A DNA stretch of 64,000 bases from contig NZ_JAASRU010000006.1 in assembly GCF_011761495.1 (NCBI RefSeq), positions 62,001-126,000 on the forward strand, written 5' to 3'. A program made the position numbers and the translations under genes. A model generated the notes under the pieces. It had not been told where the DNA came from, ran no database searches, and saw only the letters and a list, made by a program, of their open reading frames with translations. The DNA is from Alkalibacillus almallahensis (lineage in GTDB: Bacteria; Bacillota; Bacilli; Bacillales; Alkalibacillaceae). Positions within the stretch are counted from its first letter, which is position 1, and each line of letters starts with the position of its first letter. Below, piece by piece: positions 45,148-53,000 of the stretch.

Positions 45148-45232
45148 ATCATACTAATCCTTAGGAGAATAATTTGTGATTTATATCACATTTGGAGCAT
45201 AAAAAAATGACAGCTTTGTGATATTTCTCACA
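45148..45232 (-). promoter_or_regulatory. Oxidase operon promoter with two Crp/Fnr-type sites
   Basis: Minus strand -10 TATGAT (45153-45148). Two sites with the form TGTGA-N6-TCACA lie upstream: 45175-45190 (centre 45182.5) and 45217-45232 (centre 45224.5), 42 bases apart, or four helical turns. The nearer centre is 34.5 bases from the end of the -10, exactly as at hmp, giving about -41.5 and -83.5. Confidence 0.8.
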
Positions 45233-45273
45233 ATGCTGCCAATTCATTAAAAGGCTTTGAAAAGATTCAACTG

Positions 45274-45957
45274 TTATATCCGTTCTAATAACGCTTCATA
45301 ATCGTGGACGATCACATAGTTTCGGTCATATGTAATAATATTGGATTTCTTAAGTTGATTAAATGTCCGATTCACTGACTCACGTGTAACCCCGACCATA
45401 TTAGCTAAGTCAGTATTCGTAATCGGTAAGTTTAAAGTAATTTCACCACTTGTTTCATTTTCACCTAACTCATCTGTCAATTGAATTAGCATCGAAACCG
45501 TTCGCTCAAACACTGTTTTCGTACTAATTTGCTGGACACGAGATTGTAAATCTAAGATTTTCTTTCCCATCACTCGCATCACTTTGATTGAAATCTTGGG
45601 CTTTTGAATTAATAAATTCTCAAAAGCCTCAATTGGAATTGCAAGCAAGTGTGTATCTGTTAATGTAACAGCAGTTGCAGGATAAGGGGAATCATCAAAA
45701 AAACCTACATGCGGAAACATATCATTTGAGTGAATGAAATTAATCACTTGTTCTTGGCCACTCTCACTCACTTTATAAATTTTGATCAATCCAGAGATCA
45801 CAAAAAAGACAGCATCTCGCGCTTCTCCTTGATGAAAAACAACATTTCCTTTTTTCATATCACGCTGATTAGCAATATCATTCACTTCTTGTAATTCTTC
45901 ATCAGCTAAATCCTGAAAAATCGGAAATTGGCGAAAGAATCCCATTGAATAAGTCAT
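45274..45957 (-). CDS. Crp/Fnr-family regulator without Fe-S cysteines
   Basis: 227 residues from ATG 45957 behind AAAGGGAG. A cyclic-nucleotide-like beta barrel (FPIFQDLADEELQEV...KGNVVFHQGEARDAVFFVISGLIKIY), a dimerisation helix, and a winged helix with recognition helix VTRESVNRTF. R192, E193 and R197 fill the RE...R positions of E. coli CRP that read TGTGA. It contains no cysteine, so it is not an O2-sensing [4Fe-4S] Fnr; it resembles ArcR-type proteins. Likely controls the oxidase operon next to it and hmp. Effector unknown. Confidence 0.88.
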   Translation of the reverse strand: MTYSMGFFRQFPIFQDLADEELQEVNDIANQRDMKKGNVVFHQGEARDAVFFVISGLIKIYKVSESGQEQVINFIHSNDMFPHVGFFDDSPYPATAVTLTDTHLLAIPIEAFENLLIQKPKISIKVMRVMGKKILDLQSRVQQISTKTVFERTVSMLIQLTDELGENETSGEITLNLPITNTDLANMVGVTRESVNRTFNQLKKSNIITYDRNYVIVHDYEALLERI

Positions 45958-46015
45958 GATATCTCCCTTTCTAGACGATGACACCTCATAACTCTTACAA
46001 ACTTAATGGTGCATA

Positions 46016-46651
46016 TTAAGACGAACGACCCATTCGTCTCAAGAAATTCAACCAGTCACTTCGACTAGGTAATCGCCAGTCATACATAACTGAGAGCATT
46101 CTTAACGTAATGATTAAGGACAATAATATCATATACTCCATCATCTCATCAGCTAAGCCAACACCAATTACAATCGCACCTAATACAGCCCACATCGCAT
46201 AAATTTCTTTATGTAATACAAGTGGTTTCCGACCCGCAAGGACATCTCGCACCATCCCGCCCCCTGTTCCTGTAATGACACTTCCTACAATAATGGCTGG
46301 TAACGGATATCCAGCTGCCACAGCAAAGAGTGCCCCTTGAACAGCAAAGGAGGATAAGCCAATAGAATCAAAGAATGCACCCCATTTGGCCCAACCTGTT
46401 AAAAACCAATGAAACGGGATGAAAAATAATAACGTTAACGTGATAAATGCAATTAAAAACAACATGCTTTGATTCCATACTTCTGAAACTGGTAACCCTA
46501 AGACAACGTGTCGTATGAGGCCACCACCAAAGGCAGTCGTGAAACCAAGTAAATAAACACCAAATAAATCATATCGTTCTTCCAAAGCGACAATCGCTCC
46601 ACTAATAGCAAACGCCATTGTACCAATCACATTTAGAATTTCCCACGTCAT
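46016..46651 (-). CDS. TRIC-type cation channel family protein (UPF0126)
   Basis: 211 residues from ATG 46651, behind GGGGGTGAT; the longer frame to 46684 has no ribosome site. Seven membrane helices in an inverted repeat with the paired glycine motifs AFGGGLIRHVVLG and GTGGGMVRDVLAG. Bacterial TRIC homologues conduct K+ or related cations. 58 bases upstream of the Crp/Fnr gene on the same strand. Confidence 0.85.
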   Translation of the reverse strand: MTWEILNVIGTMAFAISGAIVALEERYDLFGVYLLGFTTAFGGGLIRHVVLGLPVSEVWNQSMLFLIAFITLTLLFFIPFHWFLTGWAKWGAFFDSIGLSSFAVQGALFAVAAGYPLPAIIVGSVITGTGGGMVRDVLAGRKPLVLHKEIYAMWAVLGAIVIGVGLADEMMEYMILLSLIITLRMLSVMYDWRLPSRSDWLNFLRRMGRSS

Positions 46652-46756
46652 ATCATCACCCCCATTAATTACAACTTTAAACAAAGACTTATATTATTTT
46701 AACAAATAATGTCGGGATGTGTGACGTGTTCAAAGAAAACTTTATAAAAGAACTAA

Positions 46757-46783
46757 AAAAAGGCCGACATATGTCAGCCTTTT
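46757..46783 (-). terminator. Terminator of the DinB gene
   Basis: AAAAGGC-GACAT / ATGTC-GCCTTTT stem with one internal mismatch pair; T-run on the minus strand. Confidence 0.8.
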
Positions 46784-46786
46784 CAT

Positions 46787-47242
46787 TTACTTCATCGGTT
46801 TCTGCGCTTTAGCAATACCTGAATGCATCGATTCATGAGATGTTGCAAATTTAATCGCATCTTCAACTGTTTCTAAGTGGAACATATCGAATGCCATTGA
46901 TTGATCTAATTTACCTGAAACTAATTCTTGTAATTTCTGATTATGCAAGGATAATTGTTCAATTAACGCATCTTTCGTAGGTACTACTTTATCTTCCCAT
47001 TCGTTTGGACTCGTTCCACGTGCGAATAGCTCAGCATAACCATCTGGTACTAAGCTACTTTCACCTAACGCACCTGTGACCAAGCTATCTGTTGTGACTA
47101 AAGCATGACCAATGTTCCAACGCGGATTGTTGTTAAAACCTTGAGGAATTCGATCTAAATCTTCTTCTGTCATCGATTCTGTTAATTTAATTAGACCATT
47201 GCGCCAAAAGTCCATATCTGCAAAAATTGTTTGTTCGTTCAT
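46787..47242 (-). CDS. DinB-family protein
   Basis: 151 residues from ATG 47242 behind AGGAGGG. The four-helix DinB/YfiT fold is indicated by MDFWRNGLIKLTESMTEEDL, the metal-site His in WNIGHALVTTD, and HESMHSGIAKAQ. Members are metal-dependent, often thiol transferases in bacillithiol metabolism; the specific role is unknown. Confidence 0.8.
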   Translation of the reverse strand: MNEQTIFADMDFWRNGLIKLTESMTEEDLDRIPQGFNNNPRWNIGHALVTTDSLVTGALGESSLVPDGYAELFARGTSPNEWEDKVVPTKDALIEQLSLHNQKLQELVSGKLDQSMAFDMFHLETVEDAIKFATSHESMHSGIAKAQKPMK

Positions 47243-47308
47243 TTCCTCATCCCTCCTGACTTCATCATAGCAAAAGCTCAATTCAAACGAAAATAACCTG
47301 CATAAGAA

Positions 47309-47338
47309 AAGCATCTCAACCTGAGGATTGAGATGCTT
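47309..47338. terminator. Terminator of the aconitase operon
   Basis: Stem AAGCATCTCAA / TTGAGATGCTT with an eight-base loop, just past the zinc-ribbon gene's stop codon at 47343. Confidence 0.8.
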
Positions 47339-47342
47339 CTCA

Positions 47343-47519
47343 TTAGTCTAAAATTCGATTGTTTTCATCAACATTGCTTAAGTGACGATTATCCTCTTGG
47401 TCATAGACTGAAACAAAACCGTCACCGCCACAAACTGTGCAAGTATAGCGCCATTCCTCATCGTCCATTAATAGACCAGCGCCATCACATGCTTTACAAC
47501 GCGAATCCTGTGAACCCAT
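47343..47519 (-). CDS. Small DnaJ-type zinc-ribbon protein coupled to aconitase
   Basis: 58 residues, read from ATG 47519, which directly follows the aconitase TAA (TAAATG). It has two CxxCxGxG motifs, CKACDGAGLL and CTVCGGDGFV, like one zinc centre of DnaJ, then an acidic tail (DQEDNRHLSNVDENN). The ribosome site is AAAGTGG, inside the aconitase gene, and translation is probably coupled. It could be a maturation or redox partner for the Fe-S enzyme. I know no named homologue. Confidence 0.75.
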   Translation of the reverse strand: MGSQDSRCKACDGAGLLMDDEEWRYTCTVCGGDGFVSVYDQEDNRHLSNVDENNRILD

Positions 47520-49481
47520 TTAGACACCACTTTCTTGTTTGTTTTTCACCCAGTTAATAATGCCTCCTGCTAGTATTATGTCCAAATGGCGATCAGTTAA
47601 ACTGTGTTTAACTCGAATTGTTTCATCTTTTCCTTTGATGCCGACTTCAAATTCATAAGACTCTTGGATTTTCTTACGGACATCGGTGAATTCTAAGACA
47701 TCGTCTTGTTCGACCTTATCATAATCACTTTCATTCACGAACGTTAGCGGTAAAATACCGAAGTTAATTAAATTTTGTAAGTGGATTCTTGCAAAGTCCT
47801 TCGTTATAGCAGCTTTCATACCAAGATATCTCGGCGCAAGTGCAGCGTGCTCCCGGCTTGAACCTTGACCATAGTTATATCCGCCAATTACAGCGTGACC
47901 ACTTTCATTTCTAATATTCATTGCCCGTTCGTAGTACTGATCATCAACGATTTCAAACGTAAAGGCACTAATCTTCGGTAAATTACTACGGTACGGTAGC
48001 ACACGTGAACCACCAGCTAAGATTTCATCTGTTGAAATATTATCTCCCATTTTCAGTAGAACTGGCACTTCAAATTGATCCTGTAATGGATTCATTTGTG
48101 GGATCGAGCTAATATTAGGCCCTTTCTCAAGTTCCACTTTTAACCCTTCAGCAGGTGTTGATGGTGCTTCTAACATGTGTTTTTCTTTTTGGAAATCGAC
48201 TTTCGTTGGTTCCTTAATTTTCGGATAACTCATATCAAGTGTACGAGGATCCGTGATTTCACCTGTTAGAGCAGATGCAGCTGCTGTTTCAGGACTACAT
48301 AAGAATACACTGTCTTCTTTCGTACCTGAACGACCAGGGAAGTTACGAGGCGTCGTTCTTAAACTGTTTTTCCCAGAAGCTGGCGCTTGCCCCATACCAA
48401 TACATCCATTACAACCCGCTTGGTGAAGACGAGCTCCAGCTTGAAGTAAGCTTGCGATATGGCCATCTTCCACAAGTTGCGTTAGGATCTGACGAGATGA
48501 TGGGTTAATATCAAGCGATAACCCTTCAGCAATATGTTTATCTTTAACAATCTCAGCTACAATAGCAAAGTCACGATAACCAGGGTTAGCTGATGAACCA
48601 ATGTATGATTGATAAAGCGGTTCTCCTGCAACTTCACTAACAGGTACGACTTTACCTGGACTTGAAGGTTTAGCAATTAACGGCTCTAATTGTGAAAGAT
48701 CAATCTCTTCTTCAATATCATATTCAGCGCCACGATCAGCTGATAGTTCTTCAAATTCTTCTTCACGACCTTGCACTTTCATGAAGTGTTTCACTTCTTT
48801 ATCCGCTGGGAAAACCGTGCCTGTTGCACCAAGCTCAGCCCCCATATTCGCAATTACGTGACGATCCATCGCTGATAATTCTTTGACACCTGGACCATAA
48901 TATTCGATCACCTTGCCGACGCCACCTTTTACATCATGACGACGTAATAACTCAAGAATCACATCTTTGGCACTGACCCAATCAGGTAGCTTACCAGTTA
49001 GCTTAATGCCCCAAACTTCTGGCATTTTAATGTAATAAGGCTCTCCAGCAATTGCTAAAGCAACATCAATACCACCTGCGCCCATCGCAAGCATTCCCAT
49101 AGAACCGTTTGCACACGTATGACTGTCTGAACCTAATAATGTCTTACCTGGACGAGCTAGTTTTTGCATATGAACAGGGTGACTGACCCCATTACCTGGG
49201 CGACTATAATAAATGCCAAAACGATTAGCTGCACTACGTAAGAACATATGATCATCTGGGTTACGATAATCATCTTGGATTAAGTTATGGTCAACATATT
49301 GAGCTGAAACTTCTGTTTTAGCTTGATCAATGCCCATCGCTTCAAGCTCAAGCATGACCATGGTACCCGTCGCATCCTGCGTTAATGTCTGATCAATTTG
49401 TAACCCGATTTCTTCACCAGGTGTCATCTCACCTGAAACTAAATGTTCAGAAATGAGTTTTTGTGTTACGTTCATTTTCAT
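47520..49481 (-). CDS. Aconitate hydratase, short (~650-residue) type
   Basis: 653 residues from ATG 49481 behind AAAGGGG. Fe-S cysteines are in SDSHTCANGSMG and AGCNGCIGMGQ; the swivelling domain has NYGQGSSREHAALAPRYLG. Interconverts citrate and isocitrate in the TCA cycle. The length and arrangement correspond to the short aconitase/homoaconitase-like group, not the ~900-residue CitB common in Bacillus. Whether it is the main aconitase cannot be told. The zinc-ribbon gene follows immediately. Confidence 0.87.
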   Translation of the reverse strand: MKMNVTQKLISEHLVSGEMTPGEEIGLQIDQTLTQDATGTMVMLELEAMGIDQAKTEVSAQYVDHNLIQDDYRNPDDHMFLRSAANRFGIYYSRPGNGVSHPVHMQKLARPGKTLLGSDSHTCANGSMGMLAMGAGGIDVALAIAGEPYYIKMPEVWGIKLTGKLPDWVSAKDVILELLRRHDVKGGVGKVIEYYGPGVKELSAMDRHVIANMGAELGATGTVFPADKEVKHFMKVQGREEEFEELSADRGAEYDIEEEIDLSQLEPLIAKPSSPGKVVPVSEVAGEPLYQSYIGSSANPGYRDFAIVAEIVKDKHIAEGLSLDINPSSRQILTQLVEDGHIASLLQAGARLHQAGCNGCIGMGQAPASGKNSLRTTPRNFPGRSGTKEDSVFLCSPETAAASALTGEITDPRTLDMSYPKIKEPTKVDFQKEKHMLEAPSTPAEGLKVELEKGPNISSIPQMNPLQDQFEVPVLLKMGDNISTDEILAGGSRVLPYRSNLPKISAFTFEIVDDQYYERAMNIRNESGHAVIGGYNYGQGSSREHAALAPRYLGMKAAITKDFARIHLQNLINFGILPLTFVNESDYDKVEQDDVLEFTDVRKKIQESYEFEVGIKGKDETIRVKHSLTDRHLDIILAGGIINWVKNKQESGV

Positions 49482-49648
49482 AAGCTTAAATCCCCTTTCA
49501 ATAATGATCCGTACTTTCACTCTACATATTGTTCAATATACCCTTCTTCTAAATATCTTAAACACCCACCACATCAGCTATTACCAACTATATCCTGTTC
49601 AAGTTGACGAAAATTAGTCAAAAAAATATAAAAAAGTATTTGTTTAGA

Positions 49649-49677
49649 TTCACAGTCCATGTTATATTCTTTATAAT
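49649..49677 (+). promoter_or_regulatory. Promoter of the phenylalanine hydroxylase gene
   Basis: -35 TTCACA (49649-49654), 17-base spacer, perfect -10 TATAAT (49672-49677). The ~65-base leader that follows carries three GCG-centred repeats (AAGCG) and TTTAG/CTAAA arms next to the AAGGAG site. Confidence 0.65.
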
Positions 49678-49747
49678 TCTTACATAACTTTAATAGATAA
49701 AAGCGTTTAAGCGATTTAGTATAAAAGCGCTAAAAAGGAGAGGTAAT

Positions 49748-51469
49748 ATGCAGACAATTGAAGCGAAATCAGTCCCTAAACATCTACGAAAATACACGGT
49801 TGACCAGAACTATGAAAACTATACATCAATTAATCATGCTGTTTGGCGTTATGTGATGCGACAAAATCATAATTTACTAAAAGATAAAGCTCATGAAGCT
49901 TACACAGATGGACTTAAAGCATCTGCTATATCAATTGAACAAATTCCTAATGTCGAGGAAATGAATGAAAGTTTAGCCACATTTGGTTGGGGAGCCGCGA
50001 CAATTGATGGTTTTATTCCAGGCGTGGCATTTTTCGAATTTCAAGCACAAGGTATTCTTCCTGTCGTTAATGAAATACGGAAATTAGAAAACATATTATA
50101 CACACCAGCGCCTGATATTATTCATGAGGCAGCGGGGCACGCTCCGATTTTAGCCGACCCTGAATACTCTGCTTTCGTCAAACGATTTGGCGAAATTGGG
50201 ATGAAGGCATTAGCGACGAAAGAAGAACATGATCATTTTGAAGCTGTTCGCCACTACTCCAATTTATTAGAAAAAGGTGAAGCGACAGATGAACAAATTC
50301 TTGCTGCAAAACAACAAGTAGAGGAACGTGAAGCACAAATTACCGAATTATCTGAAGCGCAGATCGTTGGACGGTTCTACTGGTGGACAGTTGAATTTGG
50401 ACTTATCGGAACACTCGATGACCCTAAAATATATGGTGCCGGCTTACTATCTTCTGTCGGAGAAGGATCTAACGCATTAAGTGATGAGGTAGATAAATTA
50501 CCATTTGATAAGGAAACAGTCATCAAAACAGATTTTGATATTACAAAACCGCAACCTCATTTATTTGTATGTGAAAGTTTCGCACAATTATCAGAAGCTG
50601 CTGAAGAACTCGCGCAATCAATGGCCTTTATGCAAGGCGGTACTGAAAGTTTAGATAAAGCCGTTAAGTCAGGTCATACAGCAACAGCAGTGATGTCATC
50701 AGGTATACAGATTACTGGCACAATCGCTGATTTAATTAAGAACGACCAAGGAGAAGCGATTTGGCTCACGACAGACGGAGCAACAGCTCTAGCCGTGGAT
50801 GATAAACAATTAGTCGGACATGGTTCAGATCAATATCCAGAAGGGTTTCAAGCGCCAATCGGGGAAATCATCAATTTAGACCAACCACTTGAAACATTAA
50901 CGGATGATGAATTAATAGCTAATGGTATTCATGAAGGTGAACGAGTCTCGTTGATTTATAATAGTGGAATAGAAATCAATGGTGAGGTTGATTCGATCAT
51001 CAAACGAAATGACAAAGTTGTTCTCTTAAGACTCAAGAACGGCCATGCGTCACTAGGTCAACATTCACTTGTGACATTTGATGAAGAGACATTTGATTTA
51101 GCTATTGGAATGTCTGTTACATCTGTATTTGCAGGTGCAGCAGATGGTGAGAGTTTTCATACCGTTCACGAAAATGAAAACGAAAGTACAGAATCAGCTG
51201 CTGACACGCCATTAAATGCCTTGTTCGCAGAAATTCGCGAGATTCGTGAGAACAATCCGACTGTGGAAGCCATCAAAAAAGTCCACCAAGAATTAAACGA
51301 AAACCATCCTCATGAATGGTTATCACGGCTTGAGTTGTTCGAAATATTAAACGACATAGCGCCAAACGATCCATTAACAACCAGAGTCGAAACGGAATTG
51401 CATGAATTACAAGAAGTTAATGATGAATTACACACTTTAATTGAACGAGGATTATCCATAATAGAATAA
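49748..51469 (+). CDS. Aromatic amino acid hydroxylase (phenylalanine 4-monooxygenase)
   Basis: 573 residues, longer than the ~260-residue proteobacterial PhhA. The catalytic core occupies ~1-300 with iron ligands H126 and H131 (IIHEAAGHAPIL) and E216 (YWWTVEFGLI). The C-terminal ~270 residues have no recognised family here and include two repeated-looking small beta segments (SSGIQITGTIADLI; NSGIEINGEVDSII). It hydroxylates Phe to Tyr using tetrahydropterin and O2. No pterin carbinolamine dehydratase gene is adjacent. Confidence 0.9.
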   Translation: MQTIEAKSVPKHLRKYTVDQNYENYTSINHAVWRYVMRQNHNLLKDKAHEAYTDGLKASAISIEQIPNVEEMNESLATFGWGAATIDGFIPGVAFFEFQAQGILPVVNEIRKLENILYTPAPDIIHEAAGHAPILADPEYSAFVKRFGEIGMKALATKEEHDHFEAVRHYSNLLEKGEATDEQILAAKQQVEEREAQITELSEAQIVGRFYWWTVEFGLIGTLDDPKIYGAGLLSSVGEGSNALSDEVDKLPFDKETVIKTDFDITKPQPHLFVCESFAQLSEAAEELAQSMAFMQGGTESLDKAVKSGHTATAVMSSGIQITGTIADLIKNDQGEAIWLTTDGATALAVDDKQLVGHGSDQYPEGFQAPIGEIINLDQPLETLTDDELIANGIHEGERVSLIYNSGIEINGEVDSIIKRNDKVVLLRLKNGHASLGQHSLVTFDEETFDLAIGMSVTSVFAGAADGESFHTVHENENESTESAADTPLNALFAEIREIRENNPTVEAIKKVHQELNENHPHEWLSRLELFEILNDIAPNDPLTTRVETELHELQEVNDELHTLIERGLSIIE

Positions 51470-51475
51470 ACAATA

Positions 51476-51509
51476 AAAACGGGAGAGAATATGATTACTC
51501 TCCCGTTTT
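51476..51509 (+). terminator. Terminator of the hydroxylase gene
   Basis: Stem AAAACGGGAGAG / CTCTCCCGTTTT with an AATATGATTA loop. Confidence 0.88.
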
Positions 51510-51561
51510 GTATGTTCAAAAACTACTGAGCCGTGATAAGCTAACAATAAAGCAGGTGATC

Positions 51562-51978
51562 ATGATGCTCTTAAGAAAGTTTTACGCCTTTTTACTAACG
51601 ACAATATGTTTAATTCCGATCGTGACGATTACATTAAGTTTCACAAGCACTATTTCTTTCACCATTCTATTACTGATGGTTGCTTTATATGTCATCGGTT
51701 GCCTCATTTCCTATGGCATTCCCTCATCCGTATTAAGCGATGTTTTAACTTATAAATTAAAACCTAAAAACCGTAAAAAATCAGCACTCATTTGGCATTT
51801 GATATTCGGATTTAACTTTATTTTTATCCTCGGTTTATTAGCAGACCCCTCTAAACTCATGCAGGAATTTAACCATTATATTGCAGACATGTATGGTCTG
51901 CTTATAGCTAGTGTGTTAGCCGCTTTTACGCTTTGGTTCTTTGACGAACGAATCCGTGAAAAACGCTCAACTCACTAA
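51562..51978 (+). CDS. Four-helix membrane protein of unknown function
   Basis: 138 residues from ATG 51562 (or the next ATG), behind GCAGGTG. Four hydrophobic segments; the stretch ISYGIPSSVLSDVLTYKLKPKNRKK after helix 2 recalls the UPF0715 family, but only weakly. Its stop codon overlaps the end of the opposing racemase gene. Confidence 0.6.
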   Translation: MMLLRKFYAFLLTTICLIPIVTITLSFTSTISFTILLLMVALYVIGCLISYGIPSSVLSDVLTYKLKPKNRKKSALIWHLIFGFNFIFILGLLADPSKLMQEFNHYIADMYGLLIASVLAAFTLWFFDERIREKRSTH

Positions 51979-52667
51979 TTCTCTAATGCGTAATCAACAG
52001 CACGTGTGACATGAATTTGGGATGTATCAAAAACAGGCACTGTCACATCGTGTGACTTAATCAATAACCCAATTTCTGTACAACCAAAAATAACGCCTTC
52101 AGCACCCTGTTGTACAAGTTGATTAATCACATCTATATAATACTGTCTTGAATTTTCATGGAACTCACCTAAAACTAACTCATCAAAAATAATATGGTGA
52201 ACATGGTCCTGGTCAGTCTCATCAGGTACTAACACGTCTAAATTCTGTTCAGCGATCTGTCCTTTATAAAATTCTTGTTCCATTGTATACTTCGTCCCTA
52301 ATAATGCGACACGATTTAGGCCCTGTGCTTTTATGGCGTCAGCTGTTGCATCAGCAATATGAATAGTCGGAACTTTAGTTGCCATGTCAATCTGATCGAT
52401 TACTTTATGCATCGTATTTGTAGCTAAGACAATCACGTCAGCTCCAACTAATTCAAGCTTCTTCCCTGCTTCTGCTAACACTTGTCCCGCTTTATCCCAC
52501 TCACCTTCAGCCTGATAACGTTCAATCTCAGCAAAATCCACACTATAGATTATGCACTCAGCAGAATGAAGCCCACCTAAGCGTTCCTTCACCTGTCTAT
52601 TCATTTCCTGATAATATTCAGCGGTCGACTCCCAACTCATACCACCAATCACACCAATTGTTTTCAT
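51975..52667 (-). CDS. Aspartate/glutamate racemase-family protein
   Basis: 230 residues from ATG 52667 behind GGAAGGTGG. Start MKTIGVIGGMSWESTAEYY and catalytic loops VLATNTMHKV and IFGCTEIGLLI. The first catalytic position is Thr (TNTMH) and the second is Cys (GCTE), the Thr-Cys pair reported for the L-Asp/Glu-specific racemase group, unlike the Cys-Cys pair of classic racemases. Makes or consumes D-amino acids. Single gene with direct repeats upstream. Confidence 0.83.
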   Translation of the reverse strand: MKTIGVIGGMSWESTAEYYQEMNRQVKERLGGLHSAECIIYSVDFAEIERYQAEGEWDKAGQVLAEAGKKLELVGADVIVLATNTMHKVIDQIDMATKVPTIHIADATADAIKAQGLNRVALLGTKYTMEQEFYKGQIAEQNLDVLVPDETDQDHVHHIIFDELVLGEFHENSRQYYIDVINQLVQQGAEGVIFGCTEIGLLIKSHDVTVPVFDTSQIHVTRAVDYALEN

Positions 52668-52694
52668 TAAAATACCACCTTCCGACAAAATAAA

Positions 52695-52739
52695 ATTATT
52701 TCCCGGGTAATATGACGTATTTCGATGATTATTTCCCGG
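52695..52739. promoter_or_regulatory. Direct repeats upstream of the racemase gene
   Basis: ATTATTTCCCGG occurs at 52695-52706 and 52728-52739, an offset of 33 bases (three helical turns), followed by GTAAT and CAAT. Position suggests a regulator site. The rest of 52668-53000 holds the queuosine transporter promoter and preQ1 riboswitch. Confidence 0.4.
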
Positions 52740-52885
52740 CAATGAATTTAAACTGTACCTTCAGCCTAATCCAGTAAATTATTAGAATTATGTTAGTTCA
52801 AGTACTATTATAAGTCAAATATCTAAGACGCTTCATACTCCATGTATCAAACTGGAGTTATCCAAGGAATTCGAATAATTAATGA

Positions 52886-52915
52886 TTGAAACAACGTATT
52901 ATTGAGTGGTATGAT
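52886..52915 (+). promoter_or_regulatory. Promoter of the queuosine transporter gene
   Basis: TTGAAA (52886-52891) and TATGAT (52910-52915) with an 18-base spacer; transcript start expected near 52922, leaving an ~80-base leader that holds the riboswitch. Confidence 0.6.
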
Positions 52916-52953
52916 TTACAAGCGATTTAGCTACAATATTCGCTAACAAATAC

Positions 52954-52992
52954 AGCAGTTACCCAAAACCTGCTATAAAAAAATTAAGGAGA
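52954..52992 (+). promoter_or_regulatory. Candidate preQ1-I riboswitch
   Basis: A five-pair stem AGCAG / CTGCT (52955-52975) encloses a C- and A-rich loop (TTACCCAAAAC) and is followed by the A-rich tail ATAAAAAAATTAAGGAG, which runs into the ribosome binding site. This is the compact H-type pseudoknot layout of preQ1-I riboswitches, and the gene downstream is of a known target type. The fold would hide the AAGGAG when preQ1 is bound, turning off translation. Confidence 0.65.
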
Positions 52993-53000
52993 TGACAAAA

